Shown here piece after piece: positions 56,079 to 64,000 of a stretch of 64,000 bases of DNA (position 1 is the first letter of the stretch; each line of letters opens with the position of its first letter). The notes below the pieces were generated by a model. It searched no databases, was not told the DNA's origin, and saw nothing but the letters and a program-made list of their open reading frames with translations. Made by a program: the position numbers and the translations under genes. This DNA comes from Comamonas antarctica. GTDB lineage: Bacteria; Pseudomonadota; Gammaproteobacteria; Burkholderiales; Burkholderiaceae_C. The stretch lies in assembly GCF_013363755.1 (NCBI RefSeq), contig NZ_CP054840.1, positions 3,690,001 to 3,754,000 on the forward strand. The letters are read 5' to 3'.

Positions 56079-56125
56079 TCATGGACCGTGGTGGGCACAC
56101 CACGAATAACTAAAGAGATAAGAAC

Positions 56126-58084
56126 ATGAGTCTTTTGAACGTCGGGTCCGGGGCCTTGATGGCCAACCAGATCGCCCTGCAGACCATCGGCAACAACATT
56201 GCCAACGTCAACACCGCGGGCTACTCGCGCCAGACGGTGTCCATGGGCACGAACTTCGGCCAGGACATGGGCAACGGCTATGTCGGCAACGGCGTGAGCG
56301 TGGCGTCCATCGTGCGCAACTACAGCGCGCTGCTGAACCGCCAGGCCAACACCGCGGGCGCGGTCCAGGCCGCCGACCTGGCGCGCATGAACTCGCTGGC
56401 GCAGATGCAGGAGTATTTCTCGGGCGGCGAAAGCGGCCTGGGCGCGTCCATCAACGACATGCTCAACGCGTTTTCCGACGTGGTCAACGCGCCCACCGAC
56501 CTGACGGCGCGCAACGTGGTGCTGACGCGCATGACCGAGCTGGCCGGGCGCTTCAAGTCGACGTCCACCAGCCTGGACGAACTCGACTACACCAACAAGC
56601 AGCAGATCCAGAACGACATCACGCTGGTCAACAGCCTGGCCTCGCAGGTGGCCCAGCTCAATACCCAGATCAGCCGCTCGGTGGCCACGGGCGTCACGCC
56701 CAACGACCTGCTCGACAAGCGCGACCAGCTGGTGCGCGAGATGAACCAGTACGTGCAGACCAGCCAGGTCGATGGCGCGGACGGCACGCTCAACCTGTTC
56801 GTCGGCGGCAGCCAGGCGCTGGTGCTGGGCGCCACCGCCTCCAAGCTGGCGGTCAGCGAGTCCACGCAATACCCCGGCAGCGGCCAGCTGTCGCTGTACT
56901 TCACGCAGCCCGGCATCGACCCGGTGGAACTCACGGCCAAGATGGTCGGCGGCGGCGAGGTCGCGGGCCTGCTGAAATTCAACAACGAAGACCTGACCGA
57001 AGGCCGCAACCTGCTGGGCCGGCTGGCCCAGGTGATCAGCACCGCGCTCAATGCGCAGCAGACCCAGGGCTTGACGCTCGCCGGCACGCAGGGCAGCGCG
57101 CTGTTCTCGCAGGTCACGCAGATGCCGGGCTACACCGCCATTCCCGGTGTCTCGGCGTCGGTGAGCTTCGTCGACACGCATTCCACGGCCAACCCCCAGC
57201 CGGTGCTCGATGCCACGGCCTATGTCGCCTCCGACTACCAGGTGGTGTTCGGCGAAGGCGGCAAGGTCAACCTGGTGCGCCAGTCCGACGGGTACACGCG
57301 CACCTATGACGATGTCGCCGCGCTGGGCGCGCAGACCGTCGACGGCCTGCAGTTCAACATCTCCGGCGCGGGCGCGCTCAACGAAACCATCCTGTTCAAG
57401 CCCTTCAGCACCGCCGCCCACAGCATGCAGGCGCTGGTGCTGTCGCCCCAGGACCTGGCAGTGTCCAACGCGGTTGCCGCGACCATCAACCCCGGCAACA
57501 GCGGCTCGCTGCAGCTGTCGGGCCTCAAGGTCACGGGCGCGGGCATTCCCGATGCGGCGTCGGCGGGCATCCAGATCAGCTTTGCCGTCGATGCCACGAC
57601 CTCGGCCATCACCTACACCGCCAGCAACGGCGCCACGGGCAGCTATGTGCCGGGCCAGCCGATCAAGATCGACGGCTGGGAGATCACCTTGTCGGGCACG
57701 CCGCAGGCCGGCGACAGCGTCACGGTGCAAAACGCCAGGAGCCCCGATCTCGGCGACAACTGGAAGCGCGACGCGGGCAACGCCAACGCCTTCCTGGCGC
57801 TGCGCGATGCCAAGCTGTTCGACGGCGGCACCACGCTCAGCGACGGTTTCTCGACGCTGATCGCCCAGGTCGGCACGCGCACGCAAAGCGCCAAGCTGGC
57901 CGCCGACCTGTCCGGCACGATCGCCAAGAACCTCGACGCCGACCGCACCGCGGTTTCGGGCGTGAACCTCGACGAGGAAGCCGCCAAGCTGCTGCAGTAC
58001 CAGCAGGCCTACCAGGCCTCGGCCAAGATGCTGCAGATCGCGCAAAGCATTTTCGACAGCATGATCTCCACGGTCGGCCGCTGA
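56126..58084 (+). CDS. flgK: Hook-filament junction protein FlgK
   Basis: The first hook-associated protein, 652 residues. Conserved N-terminal IALQTIGNNIANVNTAGYSR and C-terminal GVNLDEEAAKLLQYQQAYQA are clear. The centre (about 320-560) is variable and large. FlgN is the likely chaperone. It is separated from flgJ by the repeat, so it may also have its own promoter; none was recognised. Confidence 0.96.
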   Translation: MSLLNVGSGALMANQIALQTIGNNIANVNTAGYSRQTVSMGTNFGQDMGNGYVGNGVSVASIVRNYSALLNRQANTAGAVQAADLARMNSLAQMQEYFSGGESGLGASINDMLNAFSDVVNAPTDLTARNVVLTRMTELAGRFKSTSTSLDELDYTNKQQIQNDITLVNSLASQVAQLNTQISRSVATGVTPNDLLDKRDQLVREMNQYVQTSQVDGADGTLNLFVGGSQALVLGATASKLAVSESTQYPGSGQLSLYFTQPGIDPVELTAKMVGGGEVAGLLKFNNEDLTEGRNLLGRLAQVISTALNAQQTQGLTLAGTQGSALFSQVTQMPGYTAIPGVSASVSFVDTHSTANPQPVLDATAYVASDYQVVFGEGGKVNLVRQSDGYTRTYDDVAALGAQTVDGLQFNISGAGALNETILFKPFSTAAHSMQALVLSPQDLAVSNAVAATINPGNSGSLQLSGLKVTGAGIPDAASAGIQISFAVDATTSAITYTASNGATGSYVPGQPIKIDGWEITLSGTPQAGDSVTVQNARSPDLGDNWKRDAGNANAFLALRDAKLFDGGTTLSDGFSTLIAQVGTRTQSAKLAADLSGTIAKNLDADRTAVSGVNLDEEAAKLLQYQQAYQASAKMLQIAQSIFDSMISTVGR

Positions 58085-58101
58085 GATCCCAGGAGACTCC
58101 C

Positions 58102-59307
58102 ATGACCAGCACCATCACCCGCCTTGGCTCCGCCAACATGTACGACCGCACGGTGAGCAACCTCGCCGAGCGCCAGGCCCAGCTTGCCAACCTCATGGAA
58201 AGCACCACCGCCGGCAAGCGCGTGCTGCGCGCCAGCGACGACCCGGTGGCCGCGGCCCAGGCCGAGCGCGCACGCACGCGCATGGACCGCACCGACGCCG
58301 ACAAGCGCGCGCTGGACGCCCAGGTCTCGATCATCACCGCCGGCGAAGCGGCGCTGGGCGAGGCCAACACCGCGCTGCAGTCGTTCCGCTCGCTGCTGCT
58401 CAATGCCGGCAACGGCACCTACACGCAGACCGAGCGCGACGCGCTGGTGGCGCAGATGAGCTCGCTGCGCGACCAGATCGCGAACTATGCCAACCGCACC
58501 GACAGCAACGGCCTGCCGCTGTTTCGCGGCCTGGGCAGCGCCGAGCAGCCGCTGCAGGGCAACAGCTTTCTGAGCCAGTCGGGCCAGACCACCAGCAACG
58601 CCAATGGCATTGCCAGCACACTGGACGGTTTCGCCGCCTTCATGAACGTGCCCACGGGCAATGGCGTGCTGGCGGTGACGCCGGGCGCGAACAGCGGCAA
58701 GGCCTGGACCGATATCGGCACCATCACCGACCCCTCGGCCGCGGCCGACGCGGCGACGGCCAATCCGCCGATCAGCATCACCTTCAGCGTTGCCGCGGAT
58801 GGCACGACCACCTACAGCATTGCCGGCGCCGCCGCCGTGCCCTACAAGTCGGGCGACACCATCAACGTCGCCGGCATGGGCCTGACCATCACCGGCCAAC
58901 CCGCCGACGGCGACAGCTTCAGCATTGGCGCCAGCGCGCGCAGCGACCTGTTCAGCGTGCTGGACCAGGCCATCGACGTGGTGCGCAACGGCGCCAACAG
59001 CGACGGCAGCACGGCGTCGGGCACGCTGGCGCATGGCATTGCCAAGGCGCTGGCCGAGATCGACACCGGCATGAACCGCATGCAGACCGTGCGCAGCTTT
59101 GCCGGCGACCTGCTCAACCGCGCCGACACGCTCTCGACGCAGCTCAGCGCGCGCTCGGTGCAGCTCGAGGCCGATCGCTCGGCGGCCGAAGATATCGATA
59201 TGATCAAGGCACTGGCGGACCTGAAGACCTTGCAGACCAACCACTCAGCGGCCCTGCAGTCCTACGCGCAGATCCAGAAACTGTCCCTGTTCGACTATAT
59301 CGGCTAA
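58102..59307 (+). CDS. flgL: Hook-filament junction protein FlgL
   Basis: The second hook-associated protein, 401 residues. It has flagellin-like ends: TRLGSANMYDRTVSNLAERQ with MESTTAGKRVLRASDDPVAA at the N-terminus, and DIDMIKALADLKTLQTNHSA at the C-terminus. A variable central domain follows about residue 165. It lies 17 bp after flgK. Confidence 0.95.
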   Translation: MTSTITRLGSANMYDRTVSNLAERQAQLANLMESTTAGKRVLRASDDPVAAAQAERARTRMDRTDADKRALDAQVSIITAGEAALGEANTALQSFRSLLLNAGNGTYTQTERDALVAQMSSLRDQIANYANRTDSNGLPLFRGLGSAEQPLQGNSFLSQSGQTTSNANGIASTLDGFAAFMNVPTGNGVLAVTPGANSGKAWTDIGTITDPSAAADAATANPPISITFSVAADGTTTYSIAGAAAVPYKSGDTINVAGMGLTITGQPADGDSFSIGASARSDLFSVLDQAIDVVRNGANSDGSTASGTLAHGIAKALAEIDTGMNRMQTVRSFAGDLLNRADTLSTQLSARSVQLEADRSAAEDIDMIKALADLKTLQTNHSAALQSYAQIQKLSLFDYIG

Positions 59308-59325
59308 CCCTTTCCGTCCCATTCC

Positions 59326-60507
59326 ATGGCCCTGCCCGCACTCAGCTCCCTGACACTTGGTTACCGGCCCCTGTGGAACAAGGACCGCGCGCTGGCCGGC
59401 GTGCAGCTCTATCTCAACTGCGATCCGTCCCTCGACCCGGATGTGCCGCATTTCCTGCGCATCCTGCAGGAAATGTGGAGCCAGGCCGCGCCGCCGCTGC
59501 TGCTGTCGCCGCAGACGCATCAGCTGCTCAGCGCGCTGCTGGAGACCGCGCCCGCGGGCAGCCCCTGGGTCGAAGTGCGCGGCGACTGGCTCGAGAACTC
59601 CACGCTTTACGCCCAGGCCCAGGCCGCGCAGGCGCGCGGGCTGAAGCTGGTCTGGCGCGGCGCGCTCGGCGAGCTGCCCGACGCCGGCACCGCGCAGTGG
59701 TTCGCCAACAGCCTGCTCGACCTGGCGTCCGCGCCGCAGGCCGGCGCCTTGCTCGACGGCCAGATGTACGAAGGCCTGCAGACCCGCGACCAGCTCACGA
59801 GCTGCCTGGACGACCACCGCGCCGCGGCCATTGCCGGCTGGCCCACGGAAGACCTGCTGCTGCAGTTGCGCGGCCGTGCGGCCCAGCCTTCGCGCCGGCA
59901 TGTGCTGGAACTGATGCAGGCCATCGACGCCGAACAGTCGCTCGAGACCTTCGAAGCCATCCTGGGCGGCGATCCGGTGCTGGCCTACCGCTTCATGCTC
60001 TATACCAACTCGGCCGCGCTGGGCCTGCGCAGCGGCGTCGACTCGCTGCGCCGCGGCCTGGTGATGCTCGGCTACGGCACGCTGCAGCGCTGGCTCAGCG
60101 ACCAGCTGCCGCATGCCGACACCGAAGCCGACCTGCAGCCGGTACGCGCCGCCATGGTCATGCGCGGCCAGCTCACCGAGCGGCTGGTCGAGGCCGGCAT
60201 GGGCCACGAGTTGCAGCGCGAGGTCTATCTGTGCGGCCTGTTCTCGCAGCTCGACCTGCTGCTGGGCGAGCCGCTGGCCGCCAGCCTGCGCCGGCTGCCG
60301 CTGTCCGAGCGCATCTACCAGGCCATCATCGGCAAGAACGGCCCCTACGCGCCAAGCCTGGCCATGGCCCAGGCGCTCGAGACGCCCGATGGCGCGGCGG
60401 TGCGTGCGCTGTGCCAGGCGCACGGCATGGAGCTCGAAGGCGTGAACCGCAACCTGCTGCGCATGCTGCGCGACGCGGCGCTCGAGCACCGCATCACGCC
60501 GCGCTGA
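59326..60507 (+). CDS. Degenerate EAL plus HDOD domain signalling protein
   Basis: A soluble 393-residue protein, 18 bp after flgL and probably cotranscribed with it. The N-terminal half looks like a shortened EAL-type domain (start LGYRPLWNKDRALAGVQLYL) but has no EAL motif and none of the acidic metal ligands, so c-di-GMP hydrolysis is not expected. The C-terminal half (about residues 195-385) is an HDOD domain, with ILGGDPVLAYRFMLYTNSAA and LRRGLVMLGYGTLQRWL. This YuxH-like layout is found in signalling proteins such as motility regulators. Its place suggests a role in motility control; this is inference. Confidence 0.8.
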   Translation: MALPALSSLTLGYRPLWNKDRALAGVQLYLNCDPSLDPDVPHFLRILQEMWSQAAPPLLLSPQTHQLLSALLETAPAGSPWVEVRGDWLENSTLYAQAQAAQARGLKLVWRGALGELPDAGTAQWFANSLLDLASAPQAGALLDGQMYEGLQTRDQLTSCLDDHRAAAIAGWPTEDLLLQLRGRAAQPSRRHVLELMQAIDAEQSLETFEAILGGDPVLAYRFMLYTNSAALGLRSGVDSLRRGLVMLGYGTLQRWLSDQLPHADTEADLQPVRAAMVMRGQLTERLVEAGMGHELQREVYLCGLFSQLDLLLGEPLAASLRRLPLSERIYQAIIGKNGPYAPSLAMAQALETPDGAAVRALCQAHGMELEGVNRNLLRMLRDAALEHRITPR

Positions 60508-60572
60508 AAACACCGGGCTTGCGTGAAAACACTCTAGGCCCGGCGTTGCATTGCCCCTAAAGTCGGCCGCTT

Positions 60573-61172
60573 ATGCCTGCCGTCGAACTCACTGCCCTGC
60601 TGATCCTGGCTGCCGCCATGAGCTTCAGCCCCGGCCCGAACACCACGCTGGCGGCCACGCTGGCCGCCAACCATGGACTGCGCCCCAGCCTGCGCTTCGT
60701 CTGCGCCGTGCCTTTTGGCTGGTGCCTGCTGCTGCTGCTCACCGCCGCGGGCGTGGGTGCGCTGGTGCTGGCGCTGCCGGCGCTGCGTTGGGCGATCAAG
60801 GCGCTGGGCATCGGCTACCTGCTGTGGCTGGCGCTGCGCCTGAGCCGCGCCGGCCAGCTGGCGCAGGCCCAGGGCCACGGGCTTGCCGTGCCGTTCTGGC
60901 AGGGCGTGGGCCTGCAATTCGTCAACATCAAGGCCTGGCTGCTGATGTTCACCGTGGTTGGCGGCTGGGTCGCGGGACATGCCGACGCCTGGCAGCGGCT
61001 GGCCGTGGTGCTGCCGGTCATGGCCTTCTTCGCGCTGGCCAGCAACCTGCTCTATGCCTGTATCGGCGCGCTGCTGCGCGGCTGGCTGGCGCAGGGGCAG
61101 CGGCTGCTGTGGTTCAACCGCGTGATGGCGCTGCTGCTGGTGCTGACCGCCAGCTGGATGCTGCTGGCCTGA
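60573..61172 (+). CDS. LysE/RhtB-family amino acid exporter
   Basis: A 199-residue membrane protein with about six transmembrane segments. The N-terminal motif MSFSPGPNTTLAATLAANHG is typical of the LysE/RhtB family, as is the segment ALGIGYLLWLALRL. Substrates in the family are amino acids such as homoserine, threonine, lysine or leucine; the substrate here cannot be assigned. It marks the end of the flagellar island. Confidence 0.9.
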   Translation: MPAVELTALLILAAAMSFSPGPNTTLAATLAANHGLRPSLRFVCAVPFGWCLLLLLTAAGVGALVLALPALRWAIKALGIGYLLWLALRLSRAGQLAQAQGHGLAVPFWQGVGLQFVNIKAWLLMFTVVGGWVAGHADAWQRLAVVLPVMAFFALASNLLYACIGALLRGWLAQGQRLLWFNRVMALLLVLTASWMLLA

Positions 61173-61422
61173 CGCCCATGTTGCCTGCGAAAACCGCTAC
61201 GGTGCACCAAAATTGCCATAGCCGCGCCTGTTGCCATTTTTGCGGCTTCGCACGCGATGGCCCGCGCAAGCGCCAAAATGGCTGTATTGCTGGTGCGGCA
61301 GCGCGGACATTTACGCCGAGCCCGAAGCCTTGCCCCCCTCGCCAGCACATGCCCCACGACGGCGTGCCCCGATCCCAATCGCATTCCCCAATGCCGGTTT
61401 TAGCAAAGACAGAGAGATAGTT
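61173..61422. other. Intergenic stretch upstream of the aminotransferase gene
   Basis: This 250-bp gap is moderately less GC-rich. A weak inverted pair, GCCATTTTTG near 61232 and CAAAATGGC near 61275, is present. It could be part of the aminotransferase control region. An open frame through it gives no recognisable protein. Confidence 0.35.
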
Positions 61423-62610
61423 ATGACGAATTGGACCCTGGCGGCGCGTGCGGCCAAGATGAATCCTTCTGCAATCCGCGAGATCCTGAAGCTCACCGAC
61501 CGCCCCGGCATCATCAGCCTGGCCGGCGGCCTGCCTTCGCCCAAGGCCTTTCCGCTGAACGCGTTCACCGAAGCCTGCGCCACCGTGATGGCGCGCGACG
61601 GCGCCAGCGCCCTGCAGTACTCCACCAGCGAAGGCTTCGCGCCGCTGCGCCAGGCGGTGGCCGACCTGCTGCCCTGGGATGTCAACCCCGACCAGGTGCT
61701 GATCACCACCGGCTCGCAGCAGGCCCTGGACCTGATCGGCAAGGTGTTCCTGGACAAGGACAGCCGCATGCTGGTCGAGACCCCCACCTACCTGGGCGCG
61801 CTGCAGGCCTTCGCGCCGCAGGAGCCGGTGGCGGTGAGCGTGGCCAGCGACGATGAAGGCATCGTCATCGACGACTTCGCGGCCAAGGCCGGCACCGGCG
61901 CCGACAAGGCGCGCCTGGCCTACGTGCTGCCCAACTTCCAGAACCCCACGGGCCGCACCATGAGCGAGGCGCGCCGCGCGGCGCTGGTCGCGAAGGCCGC
62001 CGAGCTGAACATCCCGCTGATCGAGGACAACCCCTACGGCGACCTATGGTTCGACGAGGAACCTCCGCTGCCGCTGGCCGCGCGCAACCCCGAGGGCGTG
62101 GTCTACATGGGCTCGTTCTCCAAGGTGCTGGCGCCGGGCCTGCGCCTGGGCTACCTGGTCGCGCCCGCCGCGGTCTACTCCAAGTTCCTGCAGGCCAAGC
62201 AGGCCGCCGACCTGCACACGCCGGGCTTCAACCAGCGCGTGGTGTCGGAAGTCATCAAGGACGGTTTCCTCGACCGCCATGTGCCCACCATCCGCACGCT
62301 CTACAAGGCCCAGCGCGACACCATGCTGGCCGCGCTCGAGCGCGAAATGGCCGGCCTGGACGTCCAGTGGACGCGCCCCGTCGGCGGCATGTTCCTGTGG
62401 GTCACGCTGCCCGAGGGCATGAACGCCCAGAACCTGCTGGCCGCGGCCGTCGAGCGCAAGGTGGCCTTCGTGCCGGGCGCGCCGTTCTATGCCGACAACG
62501 CCGATCCGCGCACGCTGCGCCTGTCCTATGTGACGGCCTCGAGCGACGAGATCAACACCGCGATCGCGGCGCTGGCCGACGCCATCCGCAGCACGCTCGC
62601 CGGCGCGTGA
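61423..62610 (+). CDS. PLP-dependent class I/II aminotransferase
   Basis: A 395-residue fold-type I aminotransferase. PLP lysine is in MGSFSKVLAPGLRLGYL; other family segments are ISLAGGLPSPKAFP, TTGSQQALDLIGKVF, NFQNPTGRTMS and DNPYGDLWFDE. The ATG at 61423 (MTNWTLAARAAKMNPSAIRE) is chosen because homology starts there. It resembles 2-aminoadipate or multi-substrate aminotransferases (LysN/KAT II type) linked to lysine or aromatic and branched-chain amino acids. The exact substrate is not evident. Its stop overlaps the next start by one base. Confidence 0.9.
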   Translation: MTNWTLAARAAKMNPSAIREILKLTDRPGIISLAGGLPSPKAFPLNAFTEACATVMARDGASALQYSTSEGFAPLRQAVADLLPWDVNPDQVLITTGSQQALDLIGKVFLDKDSRMLVETPTYLGALQAFAPQEPVAVSVASDDEGIVIDDFAAKAGTGADKARLAYVLPNFQNPTGRTMSEARRAALVAKAAELNIPLIEDNPYGDLWFDEEPPLPLAARNPEGVVYMGSFSKVLAPGLRLGYLVAPAAVYSKFLQAKQAADLHTPGFNQRVVSEVIKDGFLDRHVPTIRTLYKAQRDTMLAALEREMAGLDVQWTRPVGGMFLWVTLPEGMNAQNLLAAAVERKVAFVPGAPFYADNADPRTLRLSYVTASSDEINTAIAALADAIRSTLAGA

Positions 62611-63545
62611 TGCCCGCGCCGCGCAGCCGCGCGTTCGCGCAGGTCGATGTGTTCACGCAGGTGGCGCTGCGCGGCAATCCGGTGGCGGTGGTGCTCGATG
62701 GCGCGGGACTCGACGACGCGGCCATGCAGGCATTCGCGTCATGGACCCAGCTGTCCGAGACCACCTTCGTGCTGCCGCCCAGCGCGGCCGCACGCGCCCG
62801 GGGCGCCGACTACCAGCTGCGCATCTTCACGCCCGGCGGCGAGCTGCCGTTTGCGGGCCACCCGACGCTGGGCAGCTGCCACGCCTGGCTGGAGCATGGC
62901 GGCCAGCCGCAGTCGGCGCAGCACATCGTGCAGGAATGCAAAAAGGGGCTGGTGACGATTGCGCGCCAGGACGGCAGGCTGGCGTTTGCCGCGCCGGCGC
63001 TGGCCCGAACTGCGCCCGAACCGGCGCTGCTGGCCGGTGTGCTCGAAGCGCTGTCGCTGCGCCCCGAACAGGTGCTGGCCGCCGAGCATTTGGACAACGG
63101 CCCGCAGTGGCTGGGCCTGCTGCTCGACAGCCCCGAAACCGTGCTGCTGCTCGACCCCGACCACGCGCGCCTCAAGGCGCTGAAGCAGAAGGTCGGTGTC
63201 GCCGCGCTCTATCCGGCCGAGCACATGCCGGCGCTGGTGCGGCGATCCAGCCGCGAGGCGCGCGCGTTCGCCCAGGGGACCTCTGCCGCACGGCCCGCGG
63301 TGCAGCTCGAGGTGCGCGCGTTTGCCGCGGCCACGGGCGTCAATGAAGACCCGGTCACGGGCAGCCTCAACGCCAGCCTGGCGCAATGGCTCATTGCCGA
63401 GGGCCGGCTGCAAGCACCCTATGCCGCCAACCAGGGCAGCTGCCTGGGCCGCGACGGCTGGGTGCATGTATCGGCCGATGCGCAGGGGCAGCTGTGGATC
63501 GGCGGGCACACGGTGGGTTGCATCCGCGGCAGCGTGCTGCTGTAG
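62610..63545 (+). CDS. PhzF-family isomerase/epimerase-like protein
   Basis: A 311-residue protein of the PhzF/diaminopimelate-epimerase-like fold. N-terminal QVDVFTQVALRGNPVAVVLD and the catalytic glutamate region LSETTFVLPP are typical, as is PGGELPFAGHPTLGSCHAWL and EDPVTGSLNASLAQWL. PhzF converts a phenazine precursor, but most family members have other unknown roles, and no phenazine cluster is here. The ATG overlaps the aminotransferase stop (TGATG). Confidence 0.9.
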   Translation: MPAPRSRAFAQVDVFTQVALRGNPVAVVLDGAGLDDAAMQAFASWTQLSETTFVLPPSAAARARGADYQLRIFTPGGELPFAGHPTLGSCHAWLEHGGQPQSAQHIVQECKKGLVTIARQDGRLAFAAPALARTAPEPALLAGVLEALSLRPEQVLAAEHLDNGPQWLGLLLDSPETVLLLDPDHARLKALKQKVGVAALYPAEHMPALVRRSSREARAFAQGTSAARPAVQLEVRAFAAATGVNEDPVTGSLNASLAQWLIAEGRLQAPYAANQGSCLGRDGWVHVSADAQGQLWIGGHTVGCIRGSVLL

Positions 63546-63633
63546 CGCTTACCGGTCCCTCAGGTGACACGGGCCGCCGGCCCGGTCGCTTGCGTGACTT
63601 GCACGCAGTGGGCGCCTGCCCACAATCGCGCCC

Positions 63634-64000
63634 ATGGGAACCCTCTACCTTGTGCGCCACGGCCAGGCCTCGTTTGGCGCCGACGATTACGACCAGCTCA
63701 GCGCGCGCGGCCACGAGCAGGCGCGGCGCCTGGGCGAGTATTGGCGCGAGCGCGGCATGGTGTTCGACGCGGTGCTGGTCGGCAGCCTGCGCCGGCACAA
63801 CCAGACGCTCGACGGCATCGGCGAAGGCCTCGAAGGCCTCACGGCGCCGGTCACGACGCTGCCCGGCCTCAATGAATACGACAGCCATGCGCTGCTGGCC
63901 GCAATCCACCCGCAGCCGCTGCCGCGCGCCGACACGCCCGAGCTCTACCGCCAGCATTTCCGCATGCTCTGCGACGCGCTCGCGCAGTGGATGGCCGGCG
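63634..64000 (+). CDS. Histidine phosphatase family protein, cut by window end
   Basis: The first 122 residues of a phosphoglycerate mutase-like protein. The phospho-histidine motif LVRHGQASFGADDYDQL is at the N-terminus, and the next arginine is in LVGSLRRHNQTLDG. The frame is open to the window edge. Function within this broad family cannot be assigned. Confidence 0.88.
   Translation, partial: MGTLYLVRHGQASFGADDYDQLSARGHEQARRLGEYWRERGMVFDAVLVGSLRRHNQTLDGIGEGLEGLTAPVTTLPGLNEYDSHALLAAIHPQPLPRADTPELYRQHFRMLCDALAQWMAG

Noticed and set aside
61231..61422. N-terminal extension of the aminotransferase
   Set aside because: The frame is open but the sequence is Arg/Pro-rich and unlike the family. 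The ATG at 61423 gives a normal start.

Overview
The window is a large flagellar and chemotaxis island from a GC-rich betaproteobacterium. Gene order, the CheD/CheB pair, two dispersed intergenic repeat families and strong codon bias point to Comamonadaceae (Acidovorax, Comamonas or Delftia type). This placement is inference from gene content; no 16S rRNA gene or other species marker is present. No tRNA, rRNA, CRISPR, insertion sequence or prophage was seen.

Layout. An ABC-F ATPase (uup) opens the window on the plus strand. A minus-strand chemotaxis operon follows (2175-8477): cheZ-like, cheY, cheA, cheW, cheR, cheD, cheB. Next on the plus strand are a soluble NarX-like hybrid kinase, a LuxR-type response regulator and an ankyrin-repeat protein of unknown function (8676-12580). 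The export and switch genes fliL-M-N-O-P-Q-R (12577-16745) and the motor, ATPase and hook-length genes fliF-G-H-I-J-K (17213-23751) are on the minus strand, with fliE divergent. The filament block (24480-36919) holds fliT, fliS, fliD, six tandem minus-strand flagellin genes and a seventh, divergent flagellin gene on the plus strand. The plus strand then carries motA-motB-cheY-cheZ, flhB-flhA-flhF-flhG-like-fliA, then minus-strand flgN, flgM and flgA, then plus-strand flgB to flgL and a degenerate EAL-HDOD gene. The last 3.4 kb is metabolic: a RhtB-type exporter, a PLP aminotransferase, a PhzF-family protein and a truncated histidine phosphatase.

How it works together. The structural set for one polar-type flagellum is nearly complete, with export gate, C-ring, MS-ring, rod, hook, L and P rings, junctions, cap, filament and stator. 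Late-gene control is visible in the DNA. Sigma28-type promoters (TCAAG or TAAAG, 11-bp spacer, CCGA-type -10) precede fliD, three of the flagellin genes and flgM. fliA (sigma28) and flgM (anti-sigma28) are both present. No flhDC and no methyl-accepting chemoreceptor gene lies in the window, so they must be elsewhere.

Most unusual points: seven flagellin genes in two sequence subfamilies plus an outlier, with recognisable sigma28 promoters only on one subfamily; a second, short CheZ-like protein keeping the catalytic D-x3-Q spacing beside a second cheY; an FlhG-position protein that has lost its P-loop; an ankyrin-repeat, effector-like gene inside the island; and an intergenic repeat whose two copies show three compensatory base-pair changes in a hairpin.
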